A DNA stretch of 64,000 bases from an uncultured Sutterella sp. (GTDB lineage Bacteria; Pseudomonadota; Gammaproteobacteria; Burkholderiales; Burkholderiaceae_F): the NCBI GenBank assembly GCA_937943605.1, contig CALEAW010000045.1, forward strand, positions 1 through 64,000, in the 5' to 3' direction. The translations under genes and the position numbers were made by a program. Positions 26,654 through 35,819 of the stretch are shown in pieces (within the stretch, counting starts at the first letter, position 1; the number at the start of each line of letters is the position of its first letter). The notes under the pieces are model-generated. The model had not been told where the DNA came from, did no database searches, and was given only the letters and a program-made list of their open reading frames with translations.

Positions 26654-28082
26654 TCCCTACCCCAGTCATGCGATCAATTTCTTCGCGCACCGCAGCGCTA
26701 CAAGCAGGCAACTGCACTTTGCGCTGAGGACGATCAAAGACATCAGCAAAATCTTCGGGCGGCGGCACCACATGACCCGTCGCCTGTTTGACCATGCGCG
26801 GGAACTTCACAGGCTGTACCGTTTCCACGCAAATGGTCTTGACACCAACCGGGTGGAGATAGATACCCGAGAAGAGCGCGTCAGCCGTGTGCGGGTCCAC
26901 ATACGTATCGTATTCAAGATGCATCTGCTCGATGACTTCAAGACGATTCGGATGGTTGGACGAGCCAGACACCACACCGCTCATACGAACCTTGCGGAAT
27001 TCTTCTGCCGTCAACGTAAATTCGCCCTTCGTTTCCAAGTCGTGCGCAAGCGCTTTCACGCGTTCGCCATCACGCCCCAGCACGTCAAAAAGGAAGCGCT
27101 CGAAGCTCGCAGCACGAGAAATGTCGGTCGAGGGCGATGACGTCGCAATCGTTTCGTTCGAGGGCTTTGGCGCATAGCGACCCGTACGCAAGAATTCGTC
27201 CATCGCATCGTTTTCATTCGTGCACACAATGAGACGCATCACAGGGAGTCCCATCTGCTTAGCTACCCAGCAGGCATACGCGTTACCGAAGTTGCCACCT
27301 GGCACCGCAAAGACCACTTCTTCGCCCACATACTGCACAGCCTTCAAGTAGCCATAGAAGTAGTAGACAATCTGCGCCACAATACGCGCCCAAAGCACTG
27401 AGTTAATCGCACCCAAGCCTCGCGACTGAGCGTATTCTCGATCTTCCAAAATCGAACGCACAATATCCTGGCATTCGTCGAACGTGCCATTGATTTCGAT
27501 ATTCTCAACGTTCTCGTCTTGGTTTGAATAGAGTTGTGCAGCCTGGAACTGGCTCATGCGATCCTTCGGCGACAACATGATGACGCGGATATTCTTGTGG
27601 CCACCAAAAGCAGCTTCAGCCGAGGCGCCCATGTCCCCCGTCGTGGCGCCCAAAAGGGTGCGAGGACGACCAGAAGCGAACTTCGCATCAAAGAGACGAG
27701 CCAAGAACTGCATCGCGATGTCGTCAAAGGCCAAAGAGGGGCCATTCGACAATTCCAAAAGACCCACGTGGTCGTGGAGCCACTTGAGCGTTACAACTTC
27801 ATCATTGTCAAACAAGTGACGCGTGTGAACGAAATTATTGGGCTGATAGGTTTCACCACAAATACGCCACAACTCGGTCTTATCGATTTCTTCCGCAAAA
27901 AGTCGAATCACCTCAAAAGCCAATGAGGCATACGAAAGTCCACGCCAGGTCTGAAGCGTATGCGCATCGACCTTCGGGAACTGCGCAGGGACATACAGTC
28001 CACCGTCAGCCGCATAGCCTTCGAACAGAATGTCACTGAACGAAAGGCTCGTTCCCTGACCGCGGGTAGAAATATATTTCAT
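26646..28082 (-). CDS. thrC: Threonine synthase homologue lacking the PLP lysine
   Basis: By overall sequence this is threonine synthase, which makes threonine from O-phosphohomoserine. It has 478 residues, starting MKYISTRGQG after a strong AAGGAGG site. The N-terminus, SPSTDISRAASNFERF-like segment (ATSSPSTDISRAASFERF) and C-terminus match the Burkholderiales form. The family's PLP-binding motif is NGPTLAFKD; here it reads NGPSLAFDD, with aspartate 120 (codon at 27723-27725) in place of the Schiff-base lysine. The SGDTG loop reads TGDMG, and PSGNFGN reads PGGNFGN. Lysine to aspartate needs two base changes, so a single sequencing error is unlikely. It may be inactive as a threonine synthase, or altered in function. 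It heads the operon thrC-mobB-moeA-moaD-moaE-crcB. Confidence 0.82.
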   Translation of the reverse strand: MKYISTRGQGTSLSFSDILFEGYAADGGLYVPAQFPKVDAHTLQTWRGLSYASLAFEVIRLFAEEIDKTELWRICGETYQPNNFVHTRHLFDNDEVVTLKWLHDHVGLLELSNGPSLAFDDIAMQFLARLFDAKFASGRPRTLLGATTGDMGASAEAAFGGHKNIRVIMLSPKDRMSQFQAAQLYSNQDENVENIEINGTFDECQDIVRSILEDREYAQSRGLGAINSVLWARIVAQIVYYFYGYLKAVQYVGEEVVFAVPGGNFGNAYACWVAKQMGLPVMRLIVCTNENDAMDEFLRTGRYAPKPSNETIATSSPSTDISRAASFERFLFDVLGRDGERVKALAHDLETKGEFTLTAEEFRKVRMSGVVSGSSNHPNRLEVIEQMHLEYDTYVDPHTADALFSGIYLHPVGVKTICVETVQPVKFPRMVKQATGHVVPPPEDFADVFDRPQRKVQLPACSAAVREEIDRMTGVGNA

Positions 28083-28351
28083 GCAACCTCCTTCAATCAA
28101 AGGGGGAAATTAGTGGTGTCGCTTCCATTGAGCGACGATAAAGTCATACTACCCGAAAATAATTCTCAATAAGCTTCATATCGCGAAAAATAAAGGGTTA
28201 CTAGACTTTAGACCTATAACGAAATGATGACACTTTTTTGAAAAGATGGGCTAATCAAGGACTTTCTTTTGATGGATTGATCATTTGAGTCATACACGTT
28301 CAACAATCAACCTCTACAATGAACTCAACACACATGACATAGAGGTGAGCC

Positions 28352-30187
28352 ATGCCGCTACCCAAACAACCAACAAAACGTGGTGACTTATTGTCGGACT
28401 ATGGTCCCGAAGTCACTGACGTCCCCGTAACGCCCAAGAAGGCCGTTGCCACGAAGAAAAAGACATTAACGAAGACGACTGACATATCAACCACCGACGT
28501 TGACGTGGTTACATTGCCTTCTAGCAAAACAGAAGCATCAAAACCCACGGCCGAAACGAAGGTCAAAACTGCGACAAAGAAAACGACGAAAGCAACCCAA
28601 CCTTCGACGCGTAAAACAAAAGCCGCTGAGGACGTGGTCGTTGCAGCAACCAAGGTTGCAAAGCCTAAACGTACACGCAAGGCGACTCAGCCTGAAGCGC
28701 CTATTGAAGCACTGTCTGACGCTCTCGTCACGCCGACCGAAGCGCCTACTCCGAAAGAAGATATTAAGTCGTCACCCCGTCGTGGTCGTGCTGCGACGCC
28801 AAGCAACAAGCGTAAACTCTTTGTCCTTGATACCAACGTACTGATTCACGATCCGTTAAGTATCTTCCGCTTTGCCGAGCACGATGTCTTCTTACCGATG
28901 ACGGTACTTGAAGAACTCGACAATCATAAAAAAGGCACGAGCGACGTTGCCCGTAATGCGCGTACCGTCAGTCGTAATCTTGACCAACTCATGGAGTTGC
29001 ACGGTTCGGATCTCACAGAAGGCGTCCCTCTCAATTTATTAGGCAATAAAGAAGCCACAGGGCGTCTCTTCTTTGAAACGCGTACGATCACCGCTCCGAT
29101 TCCCGATGCGCTACCCACCTTCAAGGGTGACAATCGCATTCTGGCTGTCGTCAAGGGGGTCGAGGTCGCCTTCCCTCACCTTGCAGTCGTGTTAGTCAGT
29201 AAAGACATTAACATGCGTATCAAGGCAACGACCTTGAACATCCCGGCTGAAGATTATCTTTCGGACAAGGTGCTCGACGACACCGATATGCTCTACACCG
29301 GTCGAATGGTATTGCCTAAAGACTTTTGGGCGCAGTGCGACCAAAATCTCAAGTCGTGGCAAGACGATGGCACGACCTACTATCGCTTTGAAGCGCTCGA
29401 CGCACATCGCTATATCGTGAATATGTGTCTCACGATTGAAGGTGATCCTGACTTTATGGCGATTGTCACGAGTGTAGAAGATCGACTCGTCACCATTCGT
29501 TTGTTGCGCGACTATCGCTCGCGTCTCAAGGTTTGGGGCATTCATGCACGTAACGCCGAACAAAACATGGCGCTCAACCTCTTGACAGACCCTGAGATTG
29601 ACTTCGTCACACTTTTAGGTCAAGCAGGCACTGGTAAAACCTTGATGACCCTTGCTGCGGCACTCACGCAAACGATTGACGAACGCCGTTTCTCTGAAAT
29701 CATCGTTACGCGTGCGACAGTCAGCGTAGGTGAAGATATTGGTTTCTTGCCTGGCACCGAAGAAGAAAAGATGGCACCTTGGATGGGCGCGCTTGAAGAC
29801 AATCTTGAAGTGCTTCATCGCTCTGAAGGTAACACTGGTGGCGAATGGGGGCGTCAAGCCACTTTAGATCTGATCAAAGCACGCATTCGTGTCAAATCGA
29901 TGAGCTTTATGCGTGGCCGTACCTTCTTAAAGAAGTTCGTGATTATCGATGAAGCCCAAAACTTGAGCCCGAAGCAAATGAAGACCCTCATTACGCGTGC
30001 GGGTCCTGGCACCAAGATCGTTTGCTTAGGCAATATCGCGCAGATCGACACGCCTTATCTGACAGAAGGCAGTTCTGGACTTACCTATGTCGTTGAACGC
30101 TTCCAAGGATGGCCACATGCTGCAACGATTACGCTGACCCGAGGGGAACGCTCTCGCCTAGCGGAATTTGCGACGGAAGTGTTGTAA
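28352..30187 (+). CDS. PIN-PhoH family ATPase/ribonuclease with lysine-rich tail
   Basis: A protein of 611 residues in the PhoH-like (YlaK/PhoH2) family, in which a PIN nuclease domain is joined to a PhoH ATPase; characterised PhoH2 proteins unwind and cut RNA. Residues 1-150 are low-complexity, rich in K, T, A and P (repeated KTK, ATK and TKKT), resembling histone H1-like tails. The PIN domain starts at KRKLFVLDTNVLIHD (first acidic residue near 160). The PhoH domain has Walker A GQAGTGKT (Lys429) and Walker B FVIIDEAQNLSPKQMKTLITRAG. It is the last housekeeping gene before the CRISPR block and is divergent from thrC. Confidence 0.9.
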   Translation: MPLPKQPTKRGDLLSDYGPEVTDVPVTPKKAVATKKKTLTKTTDISTTDVDVVTLPSSKTEASKPTAETKVKTATKKTTKATQPSTRKTKAAEDVVVAATKVAKPKRTRKATQPEAPIEALSDALVTPTEAPTPKEDIKSSPRRGRAATPSNKRKLFVLDTNVLIHDPLSIFRFAEHDVFLPMTVLEELDNHKKGTSDVARNARTVSRNLDQLMELHGSDLTEGVPLNLLGNKEATGRLFFETRTITAPIPDALPTFKGDNRILAVVKGVEVAFPHLAVVLVSKDINMRIKATTLNIPAEDYLSDKVLDDTDMLYTGRMVLPKDFWAQCDQNLKSWQDDGTTYYRFEALDAHRYIVNMCLTIEGDPDFMAIVTSVEDRLVTIRLLRDYRSRLKVWGIHARNAEQNMALNLLTDPEIDFVTLLGQAGTGKTLMTLAAALTQTIDERRFSEIIVTRATVSVGEDIGFLPGTEEEKMAPWMGALEDNLEVLHRSEGNTGGEWGRQATLDLIKARIRVKSMSFMRGRTFLKKFVIIDEAQNLSPKQMKTLITRAGPGTKIVCLGNIAQIDTPYLTEGSSGLTYVVERFQGWPHAATITLTRGERSRLAEFATEVL

Positions 30188-30219
30188 AACAACAATTCCC
30201 TTGCCGCAAGAAATGAAAC

Positions 30220-30248
30220 TTGATTTTTATCGCTCTATAGACTAATAT
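30220..30248 (+). promoter_or_regulatory. Promoter of the tracrRNA
   Basis: TTGATT (30220-30225) and TAATAT (30243-30248) are spaced by exactly 17 nt. Transcription would begin near 30254-30256, right at the start of the anti-repeat. This is a good sigma-70 match in the expected place. Confidence 0.72.
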
Positions 30249-30253
30249 GTCAG

Positions 30254-30382
30254 TTAAGCATACTACTTAGCGAAGGAAATCGTTTCCGAACGACCTGAAA
30301 TCCCTTAAAGTTAAGTTTGACTCTGGCCACTGTGATCTACATCATATCCAGAGAAAAAAAGCACCTTCGGGTGCTTTTTTTA
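30254..30382 (+). ncRNA. tracrRNA of the type II-B CRISPR-Cas system
   Basis: Positions 30256-30275 are a 20-nt exact copy of the central part of the array repeat as read on the plus strand. The plus-strand RNA is therefore complementary to crRNA read from the minus strand. CTGAAA at 30295-30300 is complementary to the first bases of that crRNA repeat (GTTTCAG), giving a second pairing block. Between them lie alternative small hairpins (TCGTT-TCCG-AACGA at 30280-30293). Further on, CTCTGG (30321-30326) pairs with CCAGAG (30348-30353), and an intrinsic terminator ends the RNA. The gene has its own promoter and lies directly upstream of cas9 on the same strand. The RNA would guide crRNA processing by RNase III and load Cas9. 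Confidence 0.88.
30354..30382 (+). terminator. Intrinsic terminator of the tracrRNA
   Basis: GCACC-TTCG-GGTGC is flanked by seven A and seven T, a very strong terminator that separates the tracrRNA from the cas operon promoter. Confidence 0.92.
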
Positions 30383-30383
30383 T

Positions 30384-30404
30384 ATCAATATTTAGAATAT
30401 TGAT
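30384..30404. promoter_or_regulatory. Palindrome upstream of cas9, possible operator
   Basis: ATCAATATT (30384-30392) and AATATTGAT (30396-30404) form a 9-bp perfect inverted repeat with a TAG centre. A TATACT -10-like hexamer lies at 30429-30434, followed by the cas9 ribosome site CGGAG. The palindrome would overlap or abut the -35 region of a cas promoter. A regulatory role is inferred only. Confidence 0.45.
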
Positions 30405-30489
30405 CATACACTCCATTAAAACTATCGCTATACTCTTTTTACAAACCTTGCAAAAGGTGATAGCAATTTAGTTTCAAACGGAGTCGCGT

Positions 30490-33400
30490 ATGTCTCACTC
30501 TACCATCACTACCCCTCAACCGCTCTTGAGTAGCTGTCTTGCTATAGACCTCGGTGCGAAGTTTACCGGATCTTTTTTGGTAGTTCGTGATGCTTTTCAA
30601 CCTGCATCCTCTGCAGATTGTCATGCAATGACTTTAGTATTGCCTGATGATGGCGACAAGATGACTTACAGCAGTCAAGCTCGCCGCGCGGTTCGTCATC
30701 GTTTGCGTAATAAAAAACGTTACAACTTAGCACGTCGTCTTGCCTTAATTCTGATTCTCCAAAAAATTAAAGACGCTGGCATTACGCTTGGTAATGAGGA
30801 AGAGAAAAAACTCATCGAAGCCATCTGTAGCCTCCTCAAGCGTCGTGGTTATAGTCGTTTAGAGTCTGACAGTGCAACCGATTTAACATCATTAGAGAAT
30901 TTAGATCCTGGCGTTTTTGCTAATCATCCTGAATTAGGCCAGTTCTTCTGCGAACTTTCGGATATTCCAAGCCAATGGGAGAATCTGACGCAAGATCTTC
31001 AACAAATTTCCGCTTTTATCGAAAAGAAGCCAGCCGACAAAGCATTTCAAGCCTACTTCTCTAAAAACTTTGCCGATCTGAAATCTCAGAAAAAGGCTTA
31101 CTCTAATGCGCTCAAAGTCCTGAGTGACGACGCAAACCTATTGTTGCAACAAGTCCGTTTTGGTCATCGTCATCGCAAACAGTATCTTGACGAAATTCAT
31201 CAAGATATGCGTAACGACAGTCGCTTAGCAAAGGCTGTAGAGGCCTTTGGGGATCTTGATCGACTGTGGCGTCTCATTGGTAATCTTTCTAATCTGCAAT
31301 TGCGTGCGATGCGTTGGTATTTCAATGCGCCAGAACTGTTTGAAGATCGTTTTTGGATTCCTGAACGTCTACAAAAAACTTTGGTGCGTGCTTTTAAATA
31401 TTTCCACTGCAGTCCGGGCAAGGAATCTCAAAATCAGCAGGCGTTAATCAAAACCTTAGAAAGTACCGAAGATATTCTTGAGGTTCTTTGTAGCATCGAT
31501 CCTGAACGCACAATTCCTGCTTATGAAGACCAAAACAACCGTCGTCCACCTGTTGATGCAACATTACTTTTGTCGCCTCATAAACTAACTGAAAAGTTTG
31601 GTCCGATTTGGAAGAGCTGGGCAGATTCACTTTCGAAGGAAGACCCTGCATTAGATGAAAATCTCGACCTCATTCTGACACATACAGATAGAAGAAGCCG
31701 CATTGCTATTTCAACCAATACACAAAAATATTCTGTCTTAGATTATCGTTTCAGCTATATTCTGCAACGCGCACTTGATCGCAACAAAAAGCTTGATCAG
31801 TACGCATTACGTTTACTCGCACACAATAGCCAGAGTCAATTAGCTAACAAAGCACGTGCTGAACTCAGTCGTGTGATTGGTTCGCAACACGTCGAAGGTT
31901 TTATTGCATTAGCCAAGCTTTACTATGCAGAAGTCGCTGATGCGCGCGTTGGTCTTTGGATCGAATCTCAAGCAAACCTACTTGAAAAAAGTAACATTCA
32001 TCCACCGATGAAGAAAAAAATTCTTGATCAACTCGTTGGTGATGTCTTTGGTTTAGACGCAGACTTCGGCCGTACGTTCATTGAGAATTATTGGAATTGC
32101 AAACTAGGCGAAAAGTCTCGTTCTTCGATGCGCTCTACTTGCCAATTTATTGAGACTATTCGCAAGCAATATGGCGGTGAATTTAAGCTTCTCTTTAATG
32201 ACAAGAATTCGACATCAAAGGACTTTACCTCTATCAAAGATCGTATTGAAGACGTGAAATCCTTTTTGGCGGATCAGCTTCATTTGAGTGAAAAAACGAT
32301 TAAGCGCGTTGCCAATCCTTTCAGTCTCGCTCAGCTTTACACGCTGATTGAACTTGATAGGAGTGGTTTTGCGTCGAACACTGTCGCCGTGCAACTTGAA
32401 AATAGTTGGCGTATGTCGTCTCCAGACGGCATCAATGCACAATGCAGTCGCCTAGCCGCTGACTGCGTTCGTCCTTTTGATGGTGTTTTAAGAAAACTTC
32501 TAGATCGTCAAGCTTATGAATTGGCCAAGCATACATTTGACACATGGAAAAAGAATGCTTTAGTTGACGGTACAACGATTCATCACGCCACAGTCGTTGA
32601 AGAAAACAAGTTTGCTTTCACAGCCTCTTTGGCTACATTGAAGAAAAATACAACTGCGAAGAAAAAAGCGACGGACGCGCTTCAACGACAAGAAGCTCGC
32701 TGGCTCTCTAAAGATGAACGTATTAAGGAAGCCTCGAAAAATATTTGTGCTTACACCGGGGTAGCACTTGATACGTGTACATGTGAATACGATCACATCA
32801 TTCCTCGCACGCTTACTAAATCTATTTTAAGTACAGCATTCAATTCTGAAGCGAACTTGATTTGCGTTTCCCAAGCGGGTAATCAACAAAAGAAAGATGC
32901 ACGTTATCGTCTAACTAACTTACATTCCAGGTACCTATCTGCAGTCTTTGGTACGACTGACTGCAAAGCTATCGCGGACAAGATCGAAACACGCATTGAT
33001 GAACTCAAGCATAAACGTCGTTTGAGTCATTTTGAATTGCTCAATAGCGAGGATCAGGCGTACGTGCGACATGCGCTCTTTTTAGATGATGACTCAGAAG
33101 CTAGAAAATCTGTCTTATCTGAGCTCGCTGCAAGTAACCGCTCAAAAGTCAACGGTACGCAAGCTTGGTTTATTCGTCGTTATCTAGAAAAATTAACTCA
33201 AATGTCTGGTGCTTGGCTCACTAAGCACCATCACACTTTGATCTGTCAAGCGACCCGCACGTCGGCTCAAGCAGGTCACGATTTACGTCAAGCCTTGACC
33301 AAACAGTCTTCTACCAAATCCAACAAAGAATCTAAAGACTCTTCTGAAAATTCGATCTTTTATAAACCTGAGGTACAACCCGTTGCGTCGCATTCTATCG

Positions 33401-34815
33401 ACGCGATGTGCGCTTATGCAGCAGCGTGTGTGTCTGATCAATTCTGCGAATTCACACACAGCGATCCAGAGCTATCAAATCAGGAAAACACGGCGACTTT
33501 AGCAGCATTACACCCTCTAAACTGCTACGTGAATTGGATTACTGCGCAAGCTCAGGAAGAAAAGACTGATCACGACTCTCGAGCTATTTTTAAAGAAGGC
33601 ATTTTGTCGGAAAATTTCTTGCACGTTCTAACCTGTAAGCAGAATGTGTTTGTGGGCTTTACGCTAGGCAAGAAAGACGTAGACACGACTAGTCAAATAA
33701 ATGCTATTACAGTCACAGGTAAGAGCCCCACACGCCTTCTGACTATTTTGTCGAATTACTTTGATAAGCCTGTTGACCCGAACCAAGATCGTCTGACTTG
33801 CTATCAGATCCACAAAAAGAAAGCGTTTGAACTTTTCACAAAAGCAATCCTTCAGCCTGAAGAACTCACAGCTGAAGAAAAAGAAGCTGTCGTTATTCTC
33901 GACAAACTTCGATATATCACCGAAAGAGTACCTGTACGAAGCGCGCTTGTTGACAAAGCAAACAAAGCGCTCGTTAAAGATGCTTTAAATCTTGATAAAA
34001 AAGCATTTACGATCAACTGTGATATTAGTTCTAAAGCATTCAAAGTAAAAGGCGCTTTAACATTACCAGCCTATGCTGAATGGCTTAAAGTTTGGAAGTC
34101 ACCAGAAATACAAAACCGTCTAGGCAAAGATCTTAAAGATCTCGGTGCTTTCGATTTGGATGCCTGGTTGCAAAGTATGCATCGAATGAATTCGTCGAAA
34201 TGTGCACACACCGCTGTAAAACGCGTCGCAAGTCTGCCTATTGTGAGTAAAGCTTCTGGTGGCTTCAGAATTCGCCGCAAAACGCTAGATAACAATGACG
34301 TGTACCAACTTCACAACATTGCCAATGCAAAATACAGTAGCTTTGCCTGCGACGAAAAAGGCATTGTCGACTGGAAAAAGCCGGTGCTTTTCAAGCACCT
34401 AGCTACTCGTTCAGTGACCTCGCTAGAGATCAATGATTCAGCAAAAGCATCTACTAGCGTCAAAATGCGAGAATTTAGACGTGTCTCCACCGAAAACGAC
34501 ATGGTTATCGAAATGGCACCTGGAACACTAGGGCGACGCTACATTCGTATCGAAATGAACTTTGACACATTTGCGTCTTGGCTCAAGAATGCTGAAGCAG
34601 AATACGAGCTTACACATCAGCTATCACCAAGGGCTGATATAAAACTCAACAAACCAAAAGCCTTTATTCCCATCGAGTTAAGTACCGCAACTCTTTTAGG
34701 CACTCCTCGATCGCACTTATTTATTGAACACGTTGGTAAACGAGTGAAGCTTTGGTACATTGTTGAATCGAGTAACGCAAATATGCTCAAAGCCTATAAT
34801 GACGCCGCCAAATGA
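30490..34815 (+). CDS. cas9: Type II-B CRISPR-associated endonuclease Cas9
   Basis: An RNA-guided DNA endonuclease of 1441 residues, in the size range of large II-B Cas9 proteins. RuvC-I is CLAIDLGAKFTG with catalytic Asp20. An arginine-rich bridge helix lies at about 61-86 (QARRAVRHRLRNKKRYNLARR), then a long helical recognition lobe. RuvC-II is VVEENKFAF with Glu704. The HNH domain CTCEYDHIIPRTLTKS has catalytic His769. RuvC-III is HSIDAMCAYAAA with His968 and Asp971. The C-terminal PAM-interacting region ends at 1441. All expected catalytic residues are present. GGAG precedes the ATG by six bases. cas1 overlaps its stop as ATGA. No csn2 is present; cas4 downstream assigns subtype II-B. Base composition is AT-richer than neighbouring housekeeping genes. 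Nearest known relatives are probably Sutterella Cas9 proteins (inference). Confidence 0.96.
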   Translation: MSHSTITTPQPLLSSCLAIDLGAKFTGSFLVVRDAFQPASSADCHAMTLVLPDDGDKMTYSSQARRAVRHRLRNKKRYNLARRLALILILQKIKDAGITLGNEEEKKLIEAICSLLKRRGYSRLESDSATDLTSLENLDPGVFANHPELGQFFCELSDIPSQWENLTQDLQQISAFIEKKPADKAFQAYFSKNFADLKSQKKAYSNALKVLSDDANLLLQQVRFGHRHRKQYLDEIHQDMRNDSRLAKAVEAFGDLDRLWRLIGNLSNLQLRAMRWYFNAPELFEDRFWIPERLQKTLVRAFKYFHCSPGKESQNQQALIKTLESTEDILEVLCSIDPERTIPAYEDQNNRRPPVDATLLLSPHKLTEKFGPIWKSWADSLSKEDPALDENLDLILTHTDRRSRIAISTNTQKYSVLDYRFSYILQRALDRNKKLDQYALRLLAHNSQSQLANKARAELSRVIGSQHVEGFIALAKLYYAEVADARVGLWIESQANLLEKSNIHPPMKKKILDQLVGDVFGLDADFGRTFIENYWNCKLGEKSRSSMRSTCQFIETIRKQYGGEFKLLFNDKNSTSKDFTSIKDRIEDVKSFLADQLHLSEKTIKRVANPFSLAQLYTLIELDRSGFASNTVAVQLENSWRMSSPDGINAQCSRLAADCVRPFDGVLRKLLDRQAYELAKHTFDTWKKNALVDGTTIHHATVVEENKFAFTASLATLKKNTTAKKKATDALQRQEARWLSKDERIKEASKNICAYTGVALDTCTCEYDHIIPRTLTKSILSTAFNSEANLICVSQAGNQQKKDARYRLTNLHSRYLSAVFGTTDCKAIADKIETRIDELKHKRRLSHFELLNSEDQAYVRHALFLDDDSEARKSVLSELAASNRSKVNGTQAWFIRRYLEKLTQMSGAWLTKHHHTLICQATRTSAQAGHDLRQALTKQSSTKSNKESKDSSENSIFYKPEVQPVASHSIDAMCAYAAACVSDQFCEFTHSDPELSNQENTATLAALHPLNCYVNWITAQAQEEKTDHDSRAIFKEGILSENFLHVLTCKQNVFVGFTLGKKDVDTTSQINAITVTGKSPTRLLTILSNYFDKPVDPNQDRLTCYQIHKKKAFELFTKAILQPEELTAEEKEAVVILDKLRYITERVPVRSALVDKANKALVKDALNLDKKAFTINCDISSKAFKVKGALTLPAYAEWLKVWKSPEIQNRLGKDLKDLGAFDLDAWLQSMHRMNSSKCAHTAVKRVASLPIVSKASGGFRIRRKTLDNNDVYQLHNIANAKYSSFACDEKGIVDWKKPVLFKHLATRSVTSLEINDSAKASTSVKMREFRRVSTENDMVIEMAPGTLGRRYIRIEMNFDTFASWLKNAEAEYELTHQLSPRADIKLNKPKAFIPIELSTATLLGTPRSHLFIEHVGKRVKLWYIVESSNANMLKAYNDAAK

Positions 34816-35813
34816 GACATATTAGCGTTGTAAATTTCGGCGACTGTCTGGGTGTTTCAGGCAGTCGCCTCACGATCCGTTCGCGGGATGGCGAGCTCTT
34901 TGAAACAAGCTTGAATCGTCTGAGGAGTATTCGTGTCGCTAAAAACGGCATCTCTATTTCCTCAAATCTTATCCAAGCTTGCGCATCAAGAGGGATTCGG
35001 CTTTACTTTGTGGACTGGCAAGGTAAAGCCGTTGCAGCAGTGTCAGGACAACATCAACACGCCGTTGTAGCTATTCGAAAAGCGCAACTACAGACGATCG
35101 ACTCTCCTAAAGCACAAGAAATTGTCCGCGACATTCTTGTGTCCAAAATCTCAAACCAACGTGCCGTTCTTCTTTACTTTCGTAAATACCTAGCTCAAAA
35201 AGATCCAGCTTCTGCGGAAATATTAACAAAAGCATCGGATCAAATGCGTAGTCAAGTCGAGCTTCTTAAGGCACGAAAAATTATTGAAAGTCGAGACTGG
35301 AGGGTAATTTTCGAAGGTCATGAAGGTCAATGCGCCGCAATTTATTGGAATGCGCTCAAAAACAGTCATCTTTTACCTGACACCTTCCACAGTCGTGAAG
35401 GTCGAGGGGCAGTGGAAATTACTAATGCCGCACTAAACTATGGCTACAGCATTTTGCAAAGCTACATTTGGTCTGTTTTAGATAACGCGGGCTTTGAACT
35501 GTATGCTGGTTTACTGCATGCGGATCGGCCAGGAAAACCAGCCCTCGTTCTAGATATTATGGAAGAGTACAGAGCATGGGTAGTCGATCGTAACATCATC
35601 AAATTGCGTCAGCGGCTTGGTGACAAAGCAGAACTAGACAAAGAGCTGAAATCTAAAATCATTGAAGCGATCGATGGAACAGTTGCAACAGCCTTTCCTT
35701 ACCGACAAAAGAAAGTACGTTTAGAAAATATCATGCAACGACAAGCTTATCGATTAGCAGCAAGCATGATTGATCGAAAAAAAGCGTATCGTGGCATAAA
35801 GTTTCGATGGTGA
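34812..35813 (+). CDS. cas1: CRISPR integrase Cas1
   Basis: A spacer-acquisition integrase of 333 residues. The metal site is complete: Glu171 in GHEGQCAAIYW, His236 in LLHADRPGKPALVLDIMEEYR and Asp248 in the same stretch. NAALNYGYSILQS between them is characteristic. The ATG overlaps the cas9 stop by 4 nt, indicating translational coupling, and cas2 starts 6 nt after it. It works with Cas2 as a complex that inserts prespacers at the leader-repeat junction. Confidence 0.96.
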   Translation: MRHISVVNFGDCLGVSGSRLTIRSRDGELFETSLNRLRSIRVAKNGISISSNLIQACASRGIRLYFVDWQGKAVAAVSGQHQHAVVAIRKAQLQTIDSPKAQEIVRDILVSKISNQRAVLLYFRKYLAQKDPASAEILTKASDQMRSQVELLKARKIIESRDWRVIFEGHEGQCAAIYWNALKNSHLLPDTFHSREGRGAVEITNAALNYGYSILQSYIWSVLDNAGFELYAGLLHADRPGKPALVLDIMEEYRAWVVDRNIIKLRQRLGDKAELDKELKSKIIEAIDGTVATAFPYRQKKVRLENIMQRQAYRLAASMIDRKKAYRGIKFRW

Positions 35814-35819
35814 TTCAGA

